Positions 1 through 11,600 are shown, counted from the stretch's first letter. The stretch is 64,000 bases of DNA from Melitaea cinxia (GCF_905220565.1 NC_059394.1:4905501-4969500); one strand, 5' to 3'. Translations and numbers: made by a program. The notes: generated by a model from the sequence alone, not told the origin.

Positions 1-2835
1 GAGACTCTGTTGCGAATGCCGGCCGGCGCTGGGGGCGCACGAGCTCACGGAAAAATAATTCAGACAAACAACTGTAGATAACGAACTCTTATACGCGACC
101 AAAACAAAGATGTCTTGAAAACCATTAAGAGTCTAGTAATTATTTTAAGCAAACCTCACCTATAAAGTCAGCTTGTTATTTACATATATTATTATATATA
201 CAAAGCCAGAGTTCAGTAAAAAGTAACGAATATCTGCAATTTTAATTTTTCACAAGCTACTGGTTTTAATTAAATGACTAATACTAGTGGGCAATTTAGT
301 AGAACTGAGTTACCGTTGTTTTTATAACATGCGCTAATTTTCTCAGGAAATTGTATTAAAATTCTGTGGAGCACTTAACAGGAAAATGGTTTTATTATTT
401 CAATAAATTGTTTGTTAAATCAAAAAATTTATATTGTGTTATAACTCCTACACTACTAGCCACATTCAATTGCCAATATAGGTTGCAGATTTGTACTATG
501 TCAGTCAAGTCTGTCCGGTTGGGTCACCTCGATACGGTCAGGTTCGAGGTATTCAGCCCTTCTCGATCTATACACTTCATGAGAAGAAAAATAATTAAAA
601 TAAGTGTGTATGAAGAAAAATAATAATTCACTGTAGAAAATATTTTTGATGGTATATTAACTAATTATTAATTACGAATAAATTTAAGAAATAGTATGAT
701 TAAAATCTACCTATTTAGTTTTGTAAACAACTTAATAATCTTTTATATAAATATTTATAAAAACAGCATTTGGTACGACAATCGTGACCTTCAAGGCTCG
801 TTTTAAATTATAAAACTAAAAGCAAAAACAAAACTGTACAAAAATTAAGAAGATTTGGGATTCTTATTCGCACTTACTCACACACATACGTTTTAAAAAG
901 CGGTTGGTGTACGAGTCGCGAATGTTTTCTCCGTCGGACGTATGAACGTGGGTGTGAGAGTAAGCGAGATGGAGTTAATTCGCATCGAACGAACGAACCG
1001 GCCATGCGAGATGCTCAGTCGTATCATAAATATTAATCAGGCGCTGGTGTCAACAGCCACCGCGTAACGTGATACCACTGCGATCCGTTGCTTGCCTGGT
1101 ACTCGTGTAGGAGCCAGACGATTATACTATGCTATAACATGATAATTATCAAAAAAAATAACCATTGAGTATAATAAGAAAGTAAAGTATTATTAAATAG
1201 AAGCTATGTTACATAGCACATACATTAATATATGGATAAATTTCAAGTGCAATTAGAGGACGTTTTATATCACAATCATAATTATCTATGCTTTTTCACT
1301 CTAGTTTCAATGTAATGTAAATCTGTCAGCAAATATTCCTTTTGAGAGACACTGCAGTTGAAAACAAACAATTAAATTTAGATAATAAATTATCGTATGC
1401 ACATCCGCTTGCGCTTACGCATTCAGCCATGACCTGCCCTACAACTTTGAACATAGTAGGTACTTTATGGAATACAGTATTCTTTTGAAAGTATGAAATC
1501 TGTACAGAACGTATGTAAGCTTAATAAATATATTACATAACATTTGCGGTTATTTATGATTGGAGAGCTTCAGTCTTCAGCCAATTATTGATGTACCTAC
1601 TTGTGCAAGCGTTTATTGTAGGGAAGTATTCGCTTCAATTAGATTTATGTGTGGAATCCGGTGTCAACTAATGCGGCAAATAGTTCTGTAAGTAGGTACC
1701 TATTAACAAATTACAAAAAATTCAACAATATCCGAACTACAACATAAAAATGTAAATTATAAATATATTTTAAATCTCATTATAATATTCGCCTTGAAAA
1801 TTTAAATCTTTAACATTAATTCACAAGTATAACAATAAAAGATGTCAAGTAACTCATTAAGTATTTTAAATGTGACATAAATATCGGAAGTTTGCCGGGT
1901 TTTCTTTGCTTTATTTTCCTTCGCGGAGCGTATGAAAAAAATTCGTACAAATAAATAGTTATATTTGTAAAATTCGTAGTAAACCTTTAACGTAATGTTA
2001 TATAAAATTATTTTTAATAATTTATAGGGCTGATGTTTGAAAAAAACTGTGTTATACGCAATTCAGCTATAATATTGAAATTGTTACTGAAAATGAACTC
2101 GCATTCTTATAGTACCTAAATAATCAAAATTTATGTTATTTCATGCAATGAGCGACACGATATGGTCCATTGAATGCCATTTATAATAAATAATAGTCTG
2201 CGTATTAAGTATTTATCTAAAAATCGAAAAACGAGTTAATAAACTAGTTTCCAAGCAAGGGTTCAAGTAAAGATATTTATAGGTTTAATTGCGCAGATTC
2301 CCTCAGAAAATGCTACTTATGTTCACTAACGGATGTTTTTTGTGCAAAAGAAAATTCTTAGAAAAACTGGCCCCAAGAGATCCTAATATGTAAGATATGG
2401 TTAAGAAGTGTAATTATTTATATTGAAAGTATGAAATATTATAGATTGGTTGGAGTTGAACAATTTCATGAACGTAAAAAGAAATAAATGAATTTCATAT
2501 TACACGCTAACAAAACATGTTCAGAGAAGACAAGATCAAGAGTTGCGGGTTCCTTTTTTCCCCGCTGCGTGTGAGCACATCTGTGGAGTTTTTACTGCTG
2601 TGTGTGTAGTGTGTAAACGCCTTTTTTGCGTCTGTACGAGCTCGGCTTTGTGGGTTCTTTAAGCCGTGCGTGTTTGACTGTTTTTTTTATTCGACATCAC
2701 TGTACGGATTATTGCCTACCATATCCCTTTCTATAATTTTTTTTTTATTTAATCATAATTATGCATTGAATGTTTCGTCGTCGTAATAAACCGGCATATG
2801 TTAATACGTACAATTTATTTAGCTTCACGATTTAG
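1..2835. other. No gene seen; AT-rich with two GC-richer islands
   Basis: No frame or repeat I can support. Bases 1-52 are GC-rich and may be the edge of an exon or promoter cut by the window. Bases 890-1110 form a second GC-richer, unique island of regulatory or leader-exon character. The rest is plain AT-rich sequence. Confidence 0.4.
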
Positions 2836-2901
2836 ATTCAGCCTGGAACATCCCACTGCTGGGCATAACCTTCTTACTCCATTTAGGAGAAGAATTCAGC
2901 T
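2836..2901 (-). repeat. Fragment of SINE family B (3' end only)
   Basis: Diverged copy of the end of the tRNA-derived SINE found at 12987-13325; it contains CCCACTGCTGGGCATA and GGAGAAG. Only the 3'-terminal part (left side on the + strand) remains. Confidence 0.7.
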
Positions 2902-2981
2902 TGTTATGTAAAATTTGACACGTTGTCTGTATATTAGTAAAGCCATCCGTATGGAAATTTACCAAATATTCAAACTATATA

Positions 2982-3007
2982 GGGTCATTGCGCCTGTTCG
3001 CGTCCAC
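2982..3007 (+). repeat. Left terminal inverted repeat of the pogo-like element
   Basis: 26 bases from GGGTCATTG to GCGTCCAC, an exact reverse complement of 5767-5792 and preceded by TA at 2980-2981. Confidence 0.93.
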
Positions 3008-3180
3008 CGCCCAATTCGCGTCCATTTTACGGATCTCAGTTTCAAAAGTCTCGAAATTAAGTATACTAAGACACCAATAAGTCGAAAAGTAATTACCGGC
3101 AATACCTCAATGTATAAGAGGCACGCACGCATAGACAAAAGTTCTGTGCGACCAAGCAATCCCGGGTAAAAAAAATAGTT

Positions 3181-3247
3181 GTTCAACAAGAGAGCGCGAA
3201 GGCACGGAATAATGAGAAGAAAATAGTGGGCAGCGGTTCGTTTGAAG
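3181..3247 (+). pseudogene. Possible first exon of the pogo-like transposase gene
   Basis: The stretch ends GTTTGAAG followed by GTAAGT, a consensus donor. Joined to the acceptor ending at 3588 it would read GSFEDEFFAD into the helix-turn-helix frame. There is no ATG in that frame here, so the start is lost or lies elsewhere. Confidence 0.35.
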
Positions 3248-3588
3248 GTAAGTCTTTTATTATTTTATGTCTATTTTGAATACATAGCTGTTTCTAGGCG
3301 TTGGTTATGATAAAAGGAATTATAATAATTATGAATTTGCTTATTTTTTTTATAGTTAACAGTTAAAATAAGGTGGACGCGAACTACTACACCGAATTTA
3401 TAAAACTTCCACTTTGCGTCCGCAATGGACGCAAACTATACCTAAAGGGATTAATAATAAAACTAAATCGCGTCCATTTCTTAAATTAATTCTATAAGTT
3501 TAATACATAAAACTAATAACTACAAGTTAATACCTATTCTACTTTGAATGAAATATGTAATTTCTTTCTTATTTTTTTTCTGTTTAAG

Positions 3589-3767
3589 ATGAGTTCTTTG
3601 CAGATAAGAAGAAGAAAAAAAGAACATACACAGAGGAAGATTTAAGGGAAGTTTTGCATGACATTCAAGAGAAGAGGAAATCGGTAAGACAAGCACCTAT
3701 GCAAAAAATATGCTATTCCGATATTGGACAAAATCAGTGGGTGCAGATCAAGAGGGTACAAAACTTA
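3589..3767 (+). pseudogene. pogo-like transposase, psq/CENP-B-type HTH fragment
   Basis: The frame GAT AAG AAG... encodes KKKKKRTYTEEDLREVLHDI followed by QEKRKSVRQA, the typical N-terminal pipsqueak-type DNA-binding domain of pogo/Tigger transposases. A splice-acceptor-like TTTTTTTCTGTTTAAG precedes it. The frame is cut by the Helitron that starts at 3768, and the middle of the protein is not found. It belongs to the element bounded by the inverted repeats at 2982 and 5792. Confidence 0.75.
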
Positions 3768-3869
3768 TCTACACAAATAAATAAAATTGGAGTGTCTGTT
3801 TGTAATATTAAAGTAACAGCTTTTTACTAAATGCATATTGATTTATACATGGTACATATACCAAAATAA

Positions 3870-4382
3870 GCAATCTCTTTACTGTATGATGCCCTAATAA
3901 GAAGTCAGCTTGAGTATAATGCGGTAGTATGGTCTCCACATGAAGTCAAATACAGTCTCATGCTGGAACATATTCAAAATAAATTCACCAGGTTTCTTTA
4001 CCTTAGGCTTAATGGCGTGTATCCCTTGTATCCCTTGATGTATTCAACATTGTTTGTATTGGGCATTGTTCGATACAACAAGTTGGAGACTAGGAGAGAG
4101 CTGGCTCTGGCAACTTATATTTTAAAATTATTCCGCGGTGTTGTCAATAATCCAGGGTTACTGCAGTGGATAGATTTGAGCGTACCCGATAGGTATCTAC
4201 AACGAAAGCGGCGTCCGAGCTTATTTGCAGTACCCCACGGCAGAACCGAGCTAGTGCGCAACGGACCCCTTGCTCGTTCAGTCAGAACGCTGAACTTGGT
4301 GGCTGACACACTAGACCTTTTTTCTTGTTCGTGGAGTGAATTCGCAAAAGTTACTTTGTATATAATATGTTATGAGAATTGA
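3870..4382 (+). pseudogene. Jockey/CR1-type LINE reverse transcriptase, C-terminal fragment
   Basis: An open frame from the insertion edge reads LLYDALIRSQLEYNAVVWSP and runs to TGA at 4380-4382. This SQLEYNAVVW block, followed by LEHIQNKFTRFLYLR and LRELALATYILKLF-like sequence, is the C-terminal end of LINE reverse transcriptase proteins, after the catalytic domain. The polymerase core is missing, as expected for a 5'-truncated insertion. A tail region ending in (AAAT)n follows to about 4575. It has no start codon of its own and is not a cellular gene. Confidence 0.8.
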
Positions 4383-4575
4383 ATTTAATGTTTTTATATT
4401 TATTAATGTTACATTGTTTTGTTTTTAGTATTATGCTTAAGTCAGCTAATTCTTTTTTAATTATAGTTTAACTTTTTTTTTCCTTTTGCTTTTTGTCTCC
4501 TTTACTATGTCTAATGAATTGGGTTATGTCTGTAATATTAGATGTGAGAAAATAAAATAAATAAATAAATAAAAA
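4383..4575 (+). repeat. 3' UTR and (AAAT)n tail of the LINE fragment
   Basis: AT-rich sequence ending AAAATAAAATAAATAAATAAAT, the simple-repeat tail of a retroposed LINE, after which Helitron sequence resumes with CATTTT. Confidence 0.65.
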
Positions 4576-4791
4576 CATTTTAAGAATTTTTGTCTGTCTG
4601 TCTGTTTGCTCCGGCTAATCACTGAAACCATTGGACTGATTTTGAAGGGACTTTCACTGGCAGATAGCTAATGTAATAAGGAGTAACTTAGGCTACTTTT
4701 ATTTTAGAAATTTATTTATTTTTTAATTTTACGAACAGAACAATATTTTTTTTTAATTCCACGCGGATGAAGTCGCGAGCACAGCTAGTAT

Positions 4792-4884
4792 CAAATAAAA
4801 CCAAGTAACGAAGAAGAAAACATAACGGTATTATTAATATTTAATGCGAATGGAGATATGTGTCCACCTCGTATATTGTTTCCA
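4792..4884 (+). pseudogene. pogo-like transposase, DDE-core fragment
   Basis: Directly after the Helitron a frame encodes NITVLLIFNANGDMCPPRIL and stops at TAA 4885. The pattern (I)TVL..(N)A.G...PP.I.F is typical of the segment after the first catalytic Asp in pogo/Tigger DDE domains. It shares the element with the helix-turn-helix fragment at 3589. The region between the two is missing, and the retroposon at 4907 follows soon after. Confidence 0.7.
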
Positions 4885-4906
4885 TAATTATTAATCAAGG
4901 CTGATC

Positions 4907-5233
4907 TTTGTGGTGCTGTGTGCTTACGGCATCAAAGAATATAGCCACCCCCTCTCTTCCCGTGGGTGTCGTAAGAGGCGGACTAAGGGATAACATAGTT
5001 CCACTACCACCTTGGAACTCATAAAGCCGACCGATGGCGGGATAACCATCCAACTGCTGGCTTTGAAATACACAGGCTGAAGACGGGCAGCAGCATCTTC
5101 AGTACGACAATGCCAGCCCTGCGGTCACCAACCTGTCTGCCCAGCGTTGTGACTATGGGCAAAACACAGGAGTGAACTTGTCGAGGCCTATGTCCAGTAG
5201 TCGACTGCGAAAGGCTGCTGTGATTGTAATTGC
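4907..5233 (+). mobile_element. Retroposon family A, copy 1, with 9-bp target duplication
   Basis: Shares the diagnostic blocks TATAGCCACCCCCTCTCTTC, GTCGTAAGAGGCG, AAAGCCGACCGATGGCGGG and GGCCTATGTCCAG with copies at 6277, 11152 and 59104. AGGCTGATC is repeated exactly at 4898-4906 and 5234-5242, which shows retroposition into the pogo-like element. It is non-coding and looks like the 3' end of a LINE or a SINE riding on one. Confidence 0.85.
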
Positions 5234-5766
5234 AGGCTGATCCTTTAGATTGCTTACATTCCTTTAAAATTCACAGAACAGATAATTGTTGAATTTTATA
5301 GGTGGAATTACTATTTACTTACTAAATACATGGGTACCTAATTTGTTTTTTAATTTTAAGTTTTATCAATGTTTAGAAGAATAAATAGGTGTTTTATTTT
5401 CTTTATAGTGATTTATTAATGTTAATATGTTGATTTTTAAATAACTATAATTCTTCAATAAATAAATTATTAAAATCCAACCTCTCTTTACATTATCATA
5501 AAAATATCACCTCTTTATTCCTTTTCTAAGCTGGTGGACGCGAAGTGGTCCAGCGGGTGGACGCAAATTGGATTTTATGGACGCAAACTGGGTAAATCGC
5601 CTAATTCTGAAGTTTGTATTTAAATAAAATAATAACAAGACGTTTCGAACAAAACTGAAAATTAATCTTTAAATAGACTATATAACGAACACAGTAAATA
5701 AATTTTTCATAGAAATTAGTGCGGGGACATTTTTATTTTCTTCTTCAAACTTGCCAACTGCACTAA

Positions 5767-5792
5767 GTGGACGCGAACAGGCGCAATGACCC
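5767..5792 (-). repeat. Right terminal inverted repeat of the pogo-like element
   Basis: Exact reverse complement of 2982-3007, followed by TA at 5793-5794. Confidence 0.93.
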
Positions 5793-6276
5793 TAACTAAA
5801 CAGAAAAATTTAATGATAATACATACAAAAAGTACAGGAAAAAGCGAGTTAGTATTCATTTCAAATAAGGAAGAGTTAAAATTCAGTGACATTCGATTTG
5901 TGACTCTATCACCGAAAGAGAAAGTCGCTATTGGTTTGATAAAGTGATAAGAGTTAATACGTATTTTATTCGAGGCAATGGTAATAGCAGTCACGAGTTA
6001 TTGCGTAAGTACGGGAGGCTCGAACAATCTCATAGCATTCACGTGGAATACTTAAACGTTTTCGCATATTGCCTATATCTATTTATTAATTGATTCTTCC
6101 GTATGTGTCTAGTCTTATTGACAAATTTTGATTATAAACGCAATGAACATTATAATGCTTATGAGGTCTTTGACACGAATATATTCAAGCGGCTGATATG
6201 TTTTTTTTTAATTACGTGTTTGAACTCGTAATTGTTTAGATAAAGTATTATAATATTAGTTTTGTATGTAAAGGTA
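5793..6276. other. No gene seen
   Basis: AT-rich unique sequence between the pogo-like element and the next retroposon. The minus-strand open frames here are short and low-complexity. Confidence 0.5.
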
Positions 6277-6622
6277 CGTTGCTGTGTAGTTACGGCATAA
6301 AGAATATATCCACCCCCTCTCTTCCCGTGGGTGTCGTAAGAGGCGACTAAGGGATAACACAGTTCCACTACCACCTTGGAAATTATAAAGCCGACCGATG
6401 GCGGGATAACCATTCAACTGCTGTGTTTGAAATACACAGGCCAAAAACGGGCAGCATCTTTGGTGGGACAAAGCCAGCCCTGCGGTCACCAACCCGCCTG
6501 CCCAGAGTGGTGACTATGGGCAAAACACACGAGTTCACTCTATTTTTGGCGCGAACTTGTGGAGGCCTACGTCCAGCAGTGGACTGTATTAGACTGAAGT
6601 GATGATGATGATGATGCTGATT
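6277..6622 (+). mobile_element. Retroposon family A, copy 2, with 8-bp target duplication
   Basis: Same family as 4907-5233 and nearly complete. It ends in a GATGATGATGATGATG tail and is flanked by TAAAGGTA at 6269-6276 and 6623-6630. The overlapping minus-strand frames across it are shadows of the repeat. Confidence 0.88.
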
Positions 6623-6852
6623 TAAAGGTATTAGAAATGTAACGTAAAATATACCATTAATTTTCAATGATACATCGTCCTTGTAACATCTATGAAGGTC
6701 CTGAATTCATTTTCTAATTTGTAGCGTAATTTTCGTAACAAATTGGTGGATAGTCAACAGAGTCTCGTATGTCAATGTTAAAAACATTCATATCAATAAA
6801 TATATTGAATACAAAGAATATTGCTTTTTTGGTTCAGCCTTTCTCATATATT

Positions 6853-7143
6853 CTTTTTTTTTTATGTGACTAGATCGGCAAACAAGCGTACGGCTCACAT
6901 GATGGCAAGCGATTACCGTAGCTTATAGACGTCTGCAAAACCAGAAGCATCGCTAGCGCGTTGCCGGCCCCATCCCCAGTTTCCCCCAGGAGCTATGGTC
7001 ACCCTAATCACCAACAGGAACACAACACTGCTCGAAAACAGTGTTATTTAGCTGTGAGCTTTTGTAAGGTAGACGTACTACTACCCCAGTCGGGCTGCTC
7101 CATATTTTGAACAGGAAATTTCCTGTTGTGCCCTGCCTCAGTT
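6853..7143 (-). mobile_element. Retroposon family C (A-tailed LINE-type 3' end)
   Basis: Read on the minus strand it ends in GTACGCTTGTTTGCCGATCTAG and a run of A (seen here as the T run at 6855). Related copies are at 10952-11600 and 18468-18612. This is the kind of 3' end found on lepidopteran jockey-like LINEs and their SINE partners. No frame survives. Confidence 0.75.
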
Positions 7144-7898
7144 AAAATTATTTCTAGATAATTACTCCATTTCACGCCAAACATCCTGGTTGTTTGCTAT
7201 CCTCGTCCAGCCACGGTTGACTTAGATACAAGTATATATAATAAATAATTAAAAATTAAAAAATATCTGTATATTTTATATAGATAATGGCAAAATGTTT
7301 TACACATGGCAAATTGCAAATTACCCATAACGCCTCTAACTTTGTTTTTGCTGATTATTTATAATGATAAGCGATTATAAATTACACTCTTGCGCTGATA
7401 GTTTCATAGATTAGATTAGAACGTTAAGCATACAAGTTATCTATTGTATTATTTTTTATTCATATCTTGAGACTGATAAATATATTATCAAATATGACAT
7501 ACGTGCAAATACTATAATTTACCTTATAAATGTGTTATTCGTAAATGTTAACGAAATCTTTTTATTTCTAATATTACAAGAAATAAAAATCGTATTAACA
7601 CAAAAGAAGTTAATTTTTAACGCAGAAATTGATTACCTACAGAATAACTCATTAAATAAATAAAAATTGAAATAATCGTTATTTTGTCTCTATAGAATTG
7701 GAGCATTTATCATAAACTAATCTGATGATTATACTATTACGGCCATGAATAAAACCACGAAGGATATCGTAGTTGCATATAAATTATTCTCAAAGTCGTT
7801 TGTATTAAGCTACATTCGTATGGAAATTCAGCCATATAACTTAATCAACACCATCACCTGCTATTATTACACCAACTATTACAACAATAAACAATTAA
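7144..7898. other. No gene seen
   Basis: AT-rich unique sequence. The 64-codon + frame at 7745-7939 runs into the Helitron end and has a biased, low-complexity composition. Confidence 0.5.
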
Positions 7899-8215
7899 TC
7901 TATACTAATATTATAAAGCTGAAAAGTTTGTTTGTTTGAACACGCTAATCTCAGGCACTACCGGTCCGATTTGAAAAAATTTTTCAGTGTTAGATAGCCC
8001 ATTTGTCAAGGAAGGCTATAGGCTATATGTCATCACGCTGAGACCATTAGGAGCGGAGCACCAATGAAGAATGTTTCAAAATCAGTTTTTTTTTTCATTT
8101 TGAGAACTGCCGCTGCGTGCGCTGCGTGAACTGTTCAACTATCGCAAAAATCGTGTATAATAGAATTGTTCCCCTTTAAAAGTTCCACGCGGACGAAGTC
8201 GCGCGCAGAAGCTAG
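7899..8215 (+). mobile_element. Non-autonomous Helitron
   Basis: Starts TCTATACTAATATTATAAAG, ends GTCGCGCGCAGAAGCTAG, inserted between A and T. Internal blocks such as CTAATCTCAGGCACTACCGG and TTAGATAGCCCATTTGTCAA are usual in lepidopteran Helitrons. No coding capacity. Confidence 0.85.
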
Positions 8216-9468
8216 TCTTTAATATAAGGTAGAGTCAGTAATATGAAATTAACTTTACTTGTCTATCTCTCGTGATATAGACAAAATCTATTGTGCCCTT
8301 TCCGGCACAACTGAAACCCATTAAAACCAAGGACTAAATTGAAGAAGTCATTACTATACGAGAAATTTAAGGTAAGTTATTGTTGTGGAGGTCAGAATGC
8401 TAAATGTATACTCGAGCTTCGTTGTGATCTCGATTGTTGGGATAGATTTTTTTTTTTCAAATCTTGTGATTAAGGAATTTTGATGGAAGTACGACAAAAA
8501 AATCAGGATGAAACGTCTATACAGCATAATCATGTGACGCGCTCGAGTTTTTCCAACAATCGGTTATCTCTACTAATCTGATCGGTTGCCCTAGACCTTC
8601 GACACTATATAAAGGGCTTAAATATGGTTAGAGTACTTCACAAGGTGCAAAACCCCGGTAGGGCTCCCCATTGACATGATATTTCATCATAAACAAGTCA
8701 TTATTTTGATAGATGCTCTGAGTGAATTCAAAATATTCCTCTCGTGGCTATGTCTCGAAGCATTGTAATAGATACGCGAGTGATGGATGAGCTCTTATCA
8801 ACATTGATAACCTTCTGCTGCCGCCCCCCCTTGCCCCACACCGCCCGCACTCCTGCATGCTATATTAACATATTTTTTCGCGATACACGTCTTTGAATTT
8901 GGTTAAAATCATTTATTACGATAAATTATAATATAAAAAGTCACATTTCGATTGTAACTAAACCATTTTGGGACACTGTCACCTTTACAAACTATATATA
9001 AAAAGCGATTAAAATTATTAATATTAATTTACTATTTTAAATATATTTTTTATAATAACTAAAGATACCTTGACTCATGACCATCACCGCTTGAACAACC
9101 GAACGGCATTTGTTTCCTCTTTTCATTAGTAAACTAAACTTGTCTTATCGCACGCCGCGACTAATGGGCTATGGCTGCATATCAAATATTGAATGTTTCA
9201 CTATCGTATGACGCCATCCAGTAGCTCAAATATACAAATAAGCCACATCCACACATTCGCTATACACATATATGTATGACAAAATGATCACCTGACATTC
9301 ATTTGTGTATAAAAAGAATAATAAACTAGCGTATACATTTTTTGCTATCGTTTTTATTCACATTTAACTTTTATGAATTTGGTAAAAAAGCGGTGGATTT
9401 TATTATTCGACTATCCAATAATAATTTAAACTAAAACGTACTAAACTTTAATTAATAATTAATTATTA
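8216..9468. other. No gene; two small inverted repeats and a C-rich patch
   Basis: TTGTGCC/GGCACAA (8291-8310, 6-base loop) and CGATTGTTGG/CCAACAATCG (8431-8440 and 8553-8562) are perfect inverted repeats, possibly relics of small DNA elements. Bases 8815-8860 are unusually C-rich. Nothing coding. Confidence 0.45.
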
Positions 9469-9655
9469 GCTTAGTTGGTAGTGACCCTGCTGTCTGCTTC
9501 AGGACCAGTGATTCGATTTCCGCCCTAGATCGTCTAGATGTGGAAGTCTAGGTATGTACCTATTAATAATATATTATAAATATTTACGTAAACGGCTGTT
9601 ACCTAAAACTCATATACGAGTATTAAGTTGCCGATGATAATGTGTGTATTTTAAA
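9469..9655 (+). mobile_element. tRNA-derived SINE family T, diverged copy
   Basis: A TTAGTTGGTAGTGACCCTGC head (A-box-like) and a GATTCGATTT B box match the head at 15790; the body GGCTGTTACCT...TATTAAGTTGCC matches the 3' part of that copy. Promoter boxes are mutated. Confidence 0.65.
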
Positions 9656-10566
9656 CATATTTACTACACACATACATGCACATACAATACAATTAAGTTA
9701 TTACAATTAATTTAAATAATTAGACGTCTTAAAATCATTGTTTAGACTAAAATGTGCTTAGGTCCTAGTAATTATTAAGCAGACAAACAAAATATGTATT
9801 TTTTTTCGTTAAGTAAGTACAAAATAATGCTTCAAACAACTATTGATTCGTGAACATAAAATATTTAAATAGTTTTACAAGCTTGTCAAGGCAAGGTCTG
9901 GAGTGAATGAATCACATCTGTCGTTTTCGGCTCGAATCGTGCGTTTCCGTCAAGGTCGAGAGGGGGTGACCTCTTTTCCACGGGGATCGATGGGTGCCCC
10001 AAAAAACCCCTGAAAGTCCGTTGGATATTGTTCTTGCGTTTTCAATGTCAAGTCAATAATGTGTTACCTTCCGTGACAGTAAATGATTATGATATGTTCG
10101 AAAAGGACAACTTATTTAAATAGCTATTATTGTTATTTTGTCGACTATTTTAAAACTAAGTAGTCTCCAATTAATTTTATCACAATCAGTGAAAACTTTG
10201 AAATTATATAATTTACTTAACATAGAACGCTTAGAAAGCTAGCGCTTATTGTATATAGATCTAAAATTATTAGGAAATAATCAAAGGGACTTCTTTTGAA
10301 ATTAATATTTAATTAGTTATAACTATAAACTTAAATAAATACAACTCGACTTAAGCCTATGATGGTTTCATTAATTTTAAATCCAATTTAATAAAAGTTT
10401 TTATTTTCCCTTTATATATCGATAAAAATTCTTATATGAATGGGATTACATCTAAAAGCAACTGGTTCATATTGAAGCTACTTCAAATTAAATAGCACTG
10501 TAAAATTATAATACAAATTAAAGATAATTTATAATAGTTTAACTATGAATTTAATTAGCACTTTGT
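9656..10566. other. No gene; unique GC-richer island at 9905-10030
   Basis: The island holds TCAAGGTCG (9950-9958), a match to the FTZ-F1/ERR monomer site YCAAGGYCR, and TGACCT (9967-9972), an inverted nuclear-receptor half-site. The rest is AT-rich without recognised features. Confidence 0.35.
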
Positions 10567-10640
10567 TACAGCAGTCGGCTTTTACCTATAACAAGCATTA
10601 AGTTGCTTACCTTAGGAACAGACGACCATTTAATTAGAAT
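10567..10640 (+). repeat. SINE family T, 3' fragment
   Basis: CAGTCGGCTTTTACCTATAA with AAGCATTAAGTTGCTTACCT and AGACGACC matches the 3' part of the SINE at 15790-16033. The tRNA head is missing. Confidence 0.65.
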
Positions 10641-10951
10641 AATAACTTACATTTAAAAAAATCGTATTTGTTATTCCCTTGAAATGAGTCAGTGCTGTAG
10701 TTGTTACGCTTTACTGAACATAATCAGGTTTTTTAGTACATTTATTTAACTTCTTGCGTACAAAAAATATATGAGCTATTTACTTGAAAAATTTTGACGA
10801 AACACGACGCAATTTTTAAACAGTAACGTAACAGTAACCACTGGCGTAATAAATTCTTATATGAACTAAATAGAGTTCAGCTTTTGTTTCAGCCGTTTAA
10901 ACTAATAAATACGAAGGTCAAACACAGGGGTGCTAAAAAAAACGTATACAG

Positions 10952-11600
10952 TTTTTTTTTTCTTATACAACTAGGTTCGCACAAGCGTACGGCTCATCTG
11001 ATGGTCAGCGACTACCGGAGATTATAGATCGCCTGCAATACCAGAAACAACGCAAGCTCATTTCCGACCCCCAGGAGCTCTGGTCACCTTACTAACCACA
11101 GGAACACAACACTGCTTGAAAGCGGTATTATTTGTCTATATTGTGATCTCCCGTGTGTGTGTGTTCCTATGTGGTTACGGCAATGAAGAATATAACCACC
11201 CCCTCTCTTCCCGTGGGTATCGTAAGAGGTGGCTAAGGGATAACACAGTTCCACTACCACCTTGGAACTCAAAAAGCCGACCGATGGCGGGATAACCATC
11301 GAACTTTGAAATACGAGGCCGAAGATGGGCAAGATGGGGAACATGGCAGCGTCTTCGGTGCGACAAAGCTAGCCCTGCGGTCACCAATCCGCCTACCCAG
11401 CGTGGTGACTATGGGCAACACACATGAGTTCACGCCATTTTTGGCGCGAACTTGTGGAGACCTATGTCCAGCAGGGGACTGCGACAGGCTGAAGTGGTGA
11501 TGATGATGATGATGATGATCTCCTCCTGTACGGTTGAGGTACTTCCCTAGTCGGGATGCTCCAGGTTTTGAGCAGAATATTTTTCTGCTCTAACTCAGTT
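10952..11600 (-). mobile_element. Retroposon family C, split by a family A insertion
   Basis: Left half 10952-11151 and right half 11516-11600 align with the continuous copy at 6853-7143; the family A element 11152-11515 lies between them. The minus-strand A tail is the T run at 10952-10960. Confidence 0.8.
11152..11515 (+). mobile_element. Retroposon family A, copy 3, nested in family C
   Basis: Carries all family A blocks and a (GAT)n tail. TGATCTCC occurs at 11144-11151 and 11516-11523 as target duplication, within family C sequence. The tail boundary is uncertain by a few bases because the tail overlaps the duplication. Confidence 0.87.

Larger units (their letters stand above)
3768..4788 (+). 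mobile_element. Non-autonomous Helitron, split by a LINE fragment
   Basis: Starts TCTACACAAATAAATAAAATTGG and ends GCGAGCACAGCTAG, inserted between A (3767) and T (4789), the hallmark of Helitrons. Related copies lie at 27144 and 33559. Compared with them, this copy is interrupted after CCAAAATAA by about 705 bases of LINE sequence (3870-4575). It encodes no Rep/helicase. Confidence 0.85.
2982..5792 (+). mobile_element. pogo-like (Tc1/mariner superfamily) DNA transposon, inactive
   Basis: Ends in perfect 26-bp terminal inverted repeats (2982-3007 and 5767-5792) starting GGGTCATTGCGCC, flanked on both sides by TA, the target duplication of this superfamily. Inside are a psq-type helix-turn-helix frame at 3589-3767 and a DDE-core fragment at 4792-4884, both typical of pogo/Tigger transposases. 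A Helitron (3768-4788) sits between the two pieces, and a (GAT)n retroposon (4907-5233) sits in the right half. The motif GTGGACGCGAA or TGGACGCAAA recurs near both ends (about 3371, 3432, 5534, 5564, 5579). The host part is missing the middle of the transposase, so it cannot move by itself. Confidence 0.88.

Noticed and set aside
6159..6667. Three minus-strand frames of 78-94 codons, also seen around 11084-11387
   Set aside because: They recur because the family A retroposon recurs; no sign of protein-level constraint.
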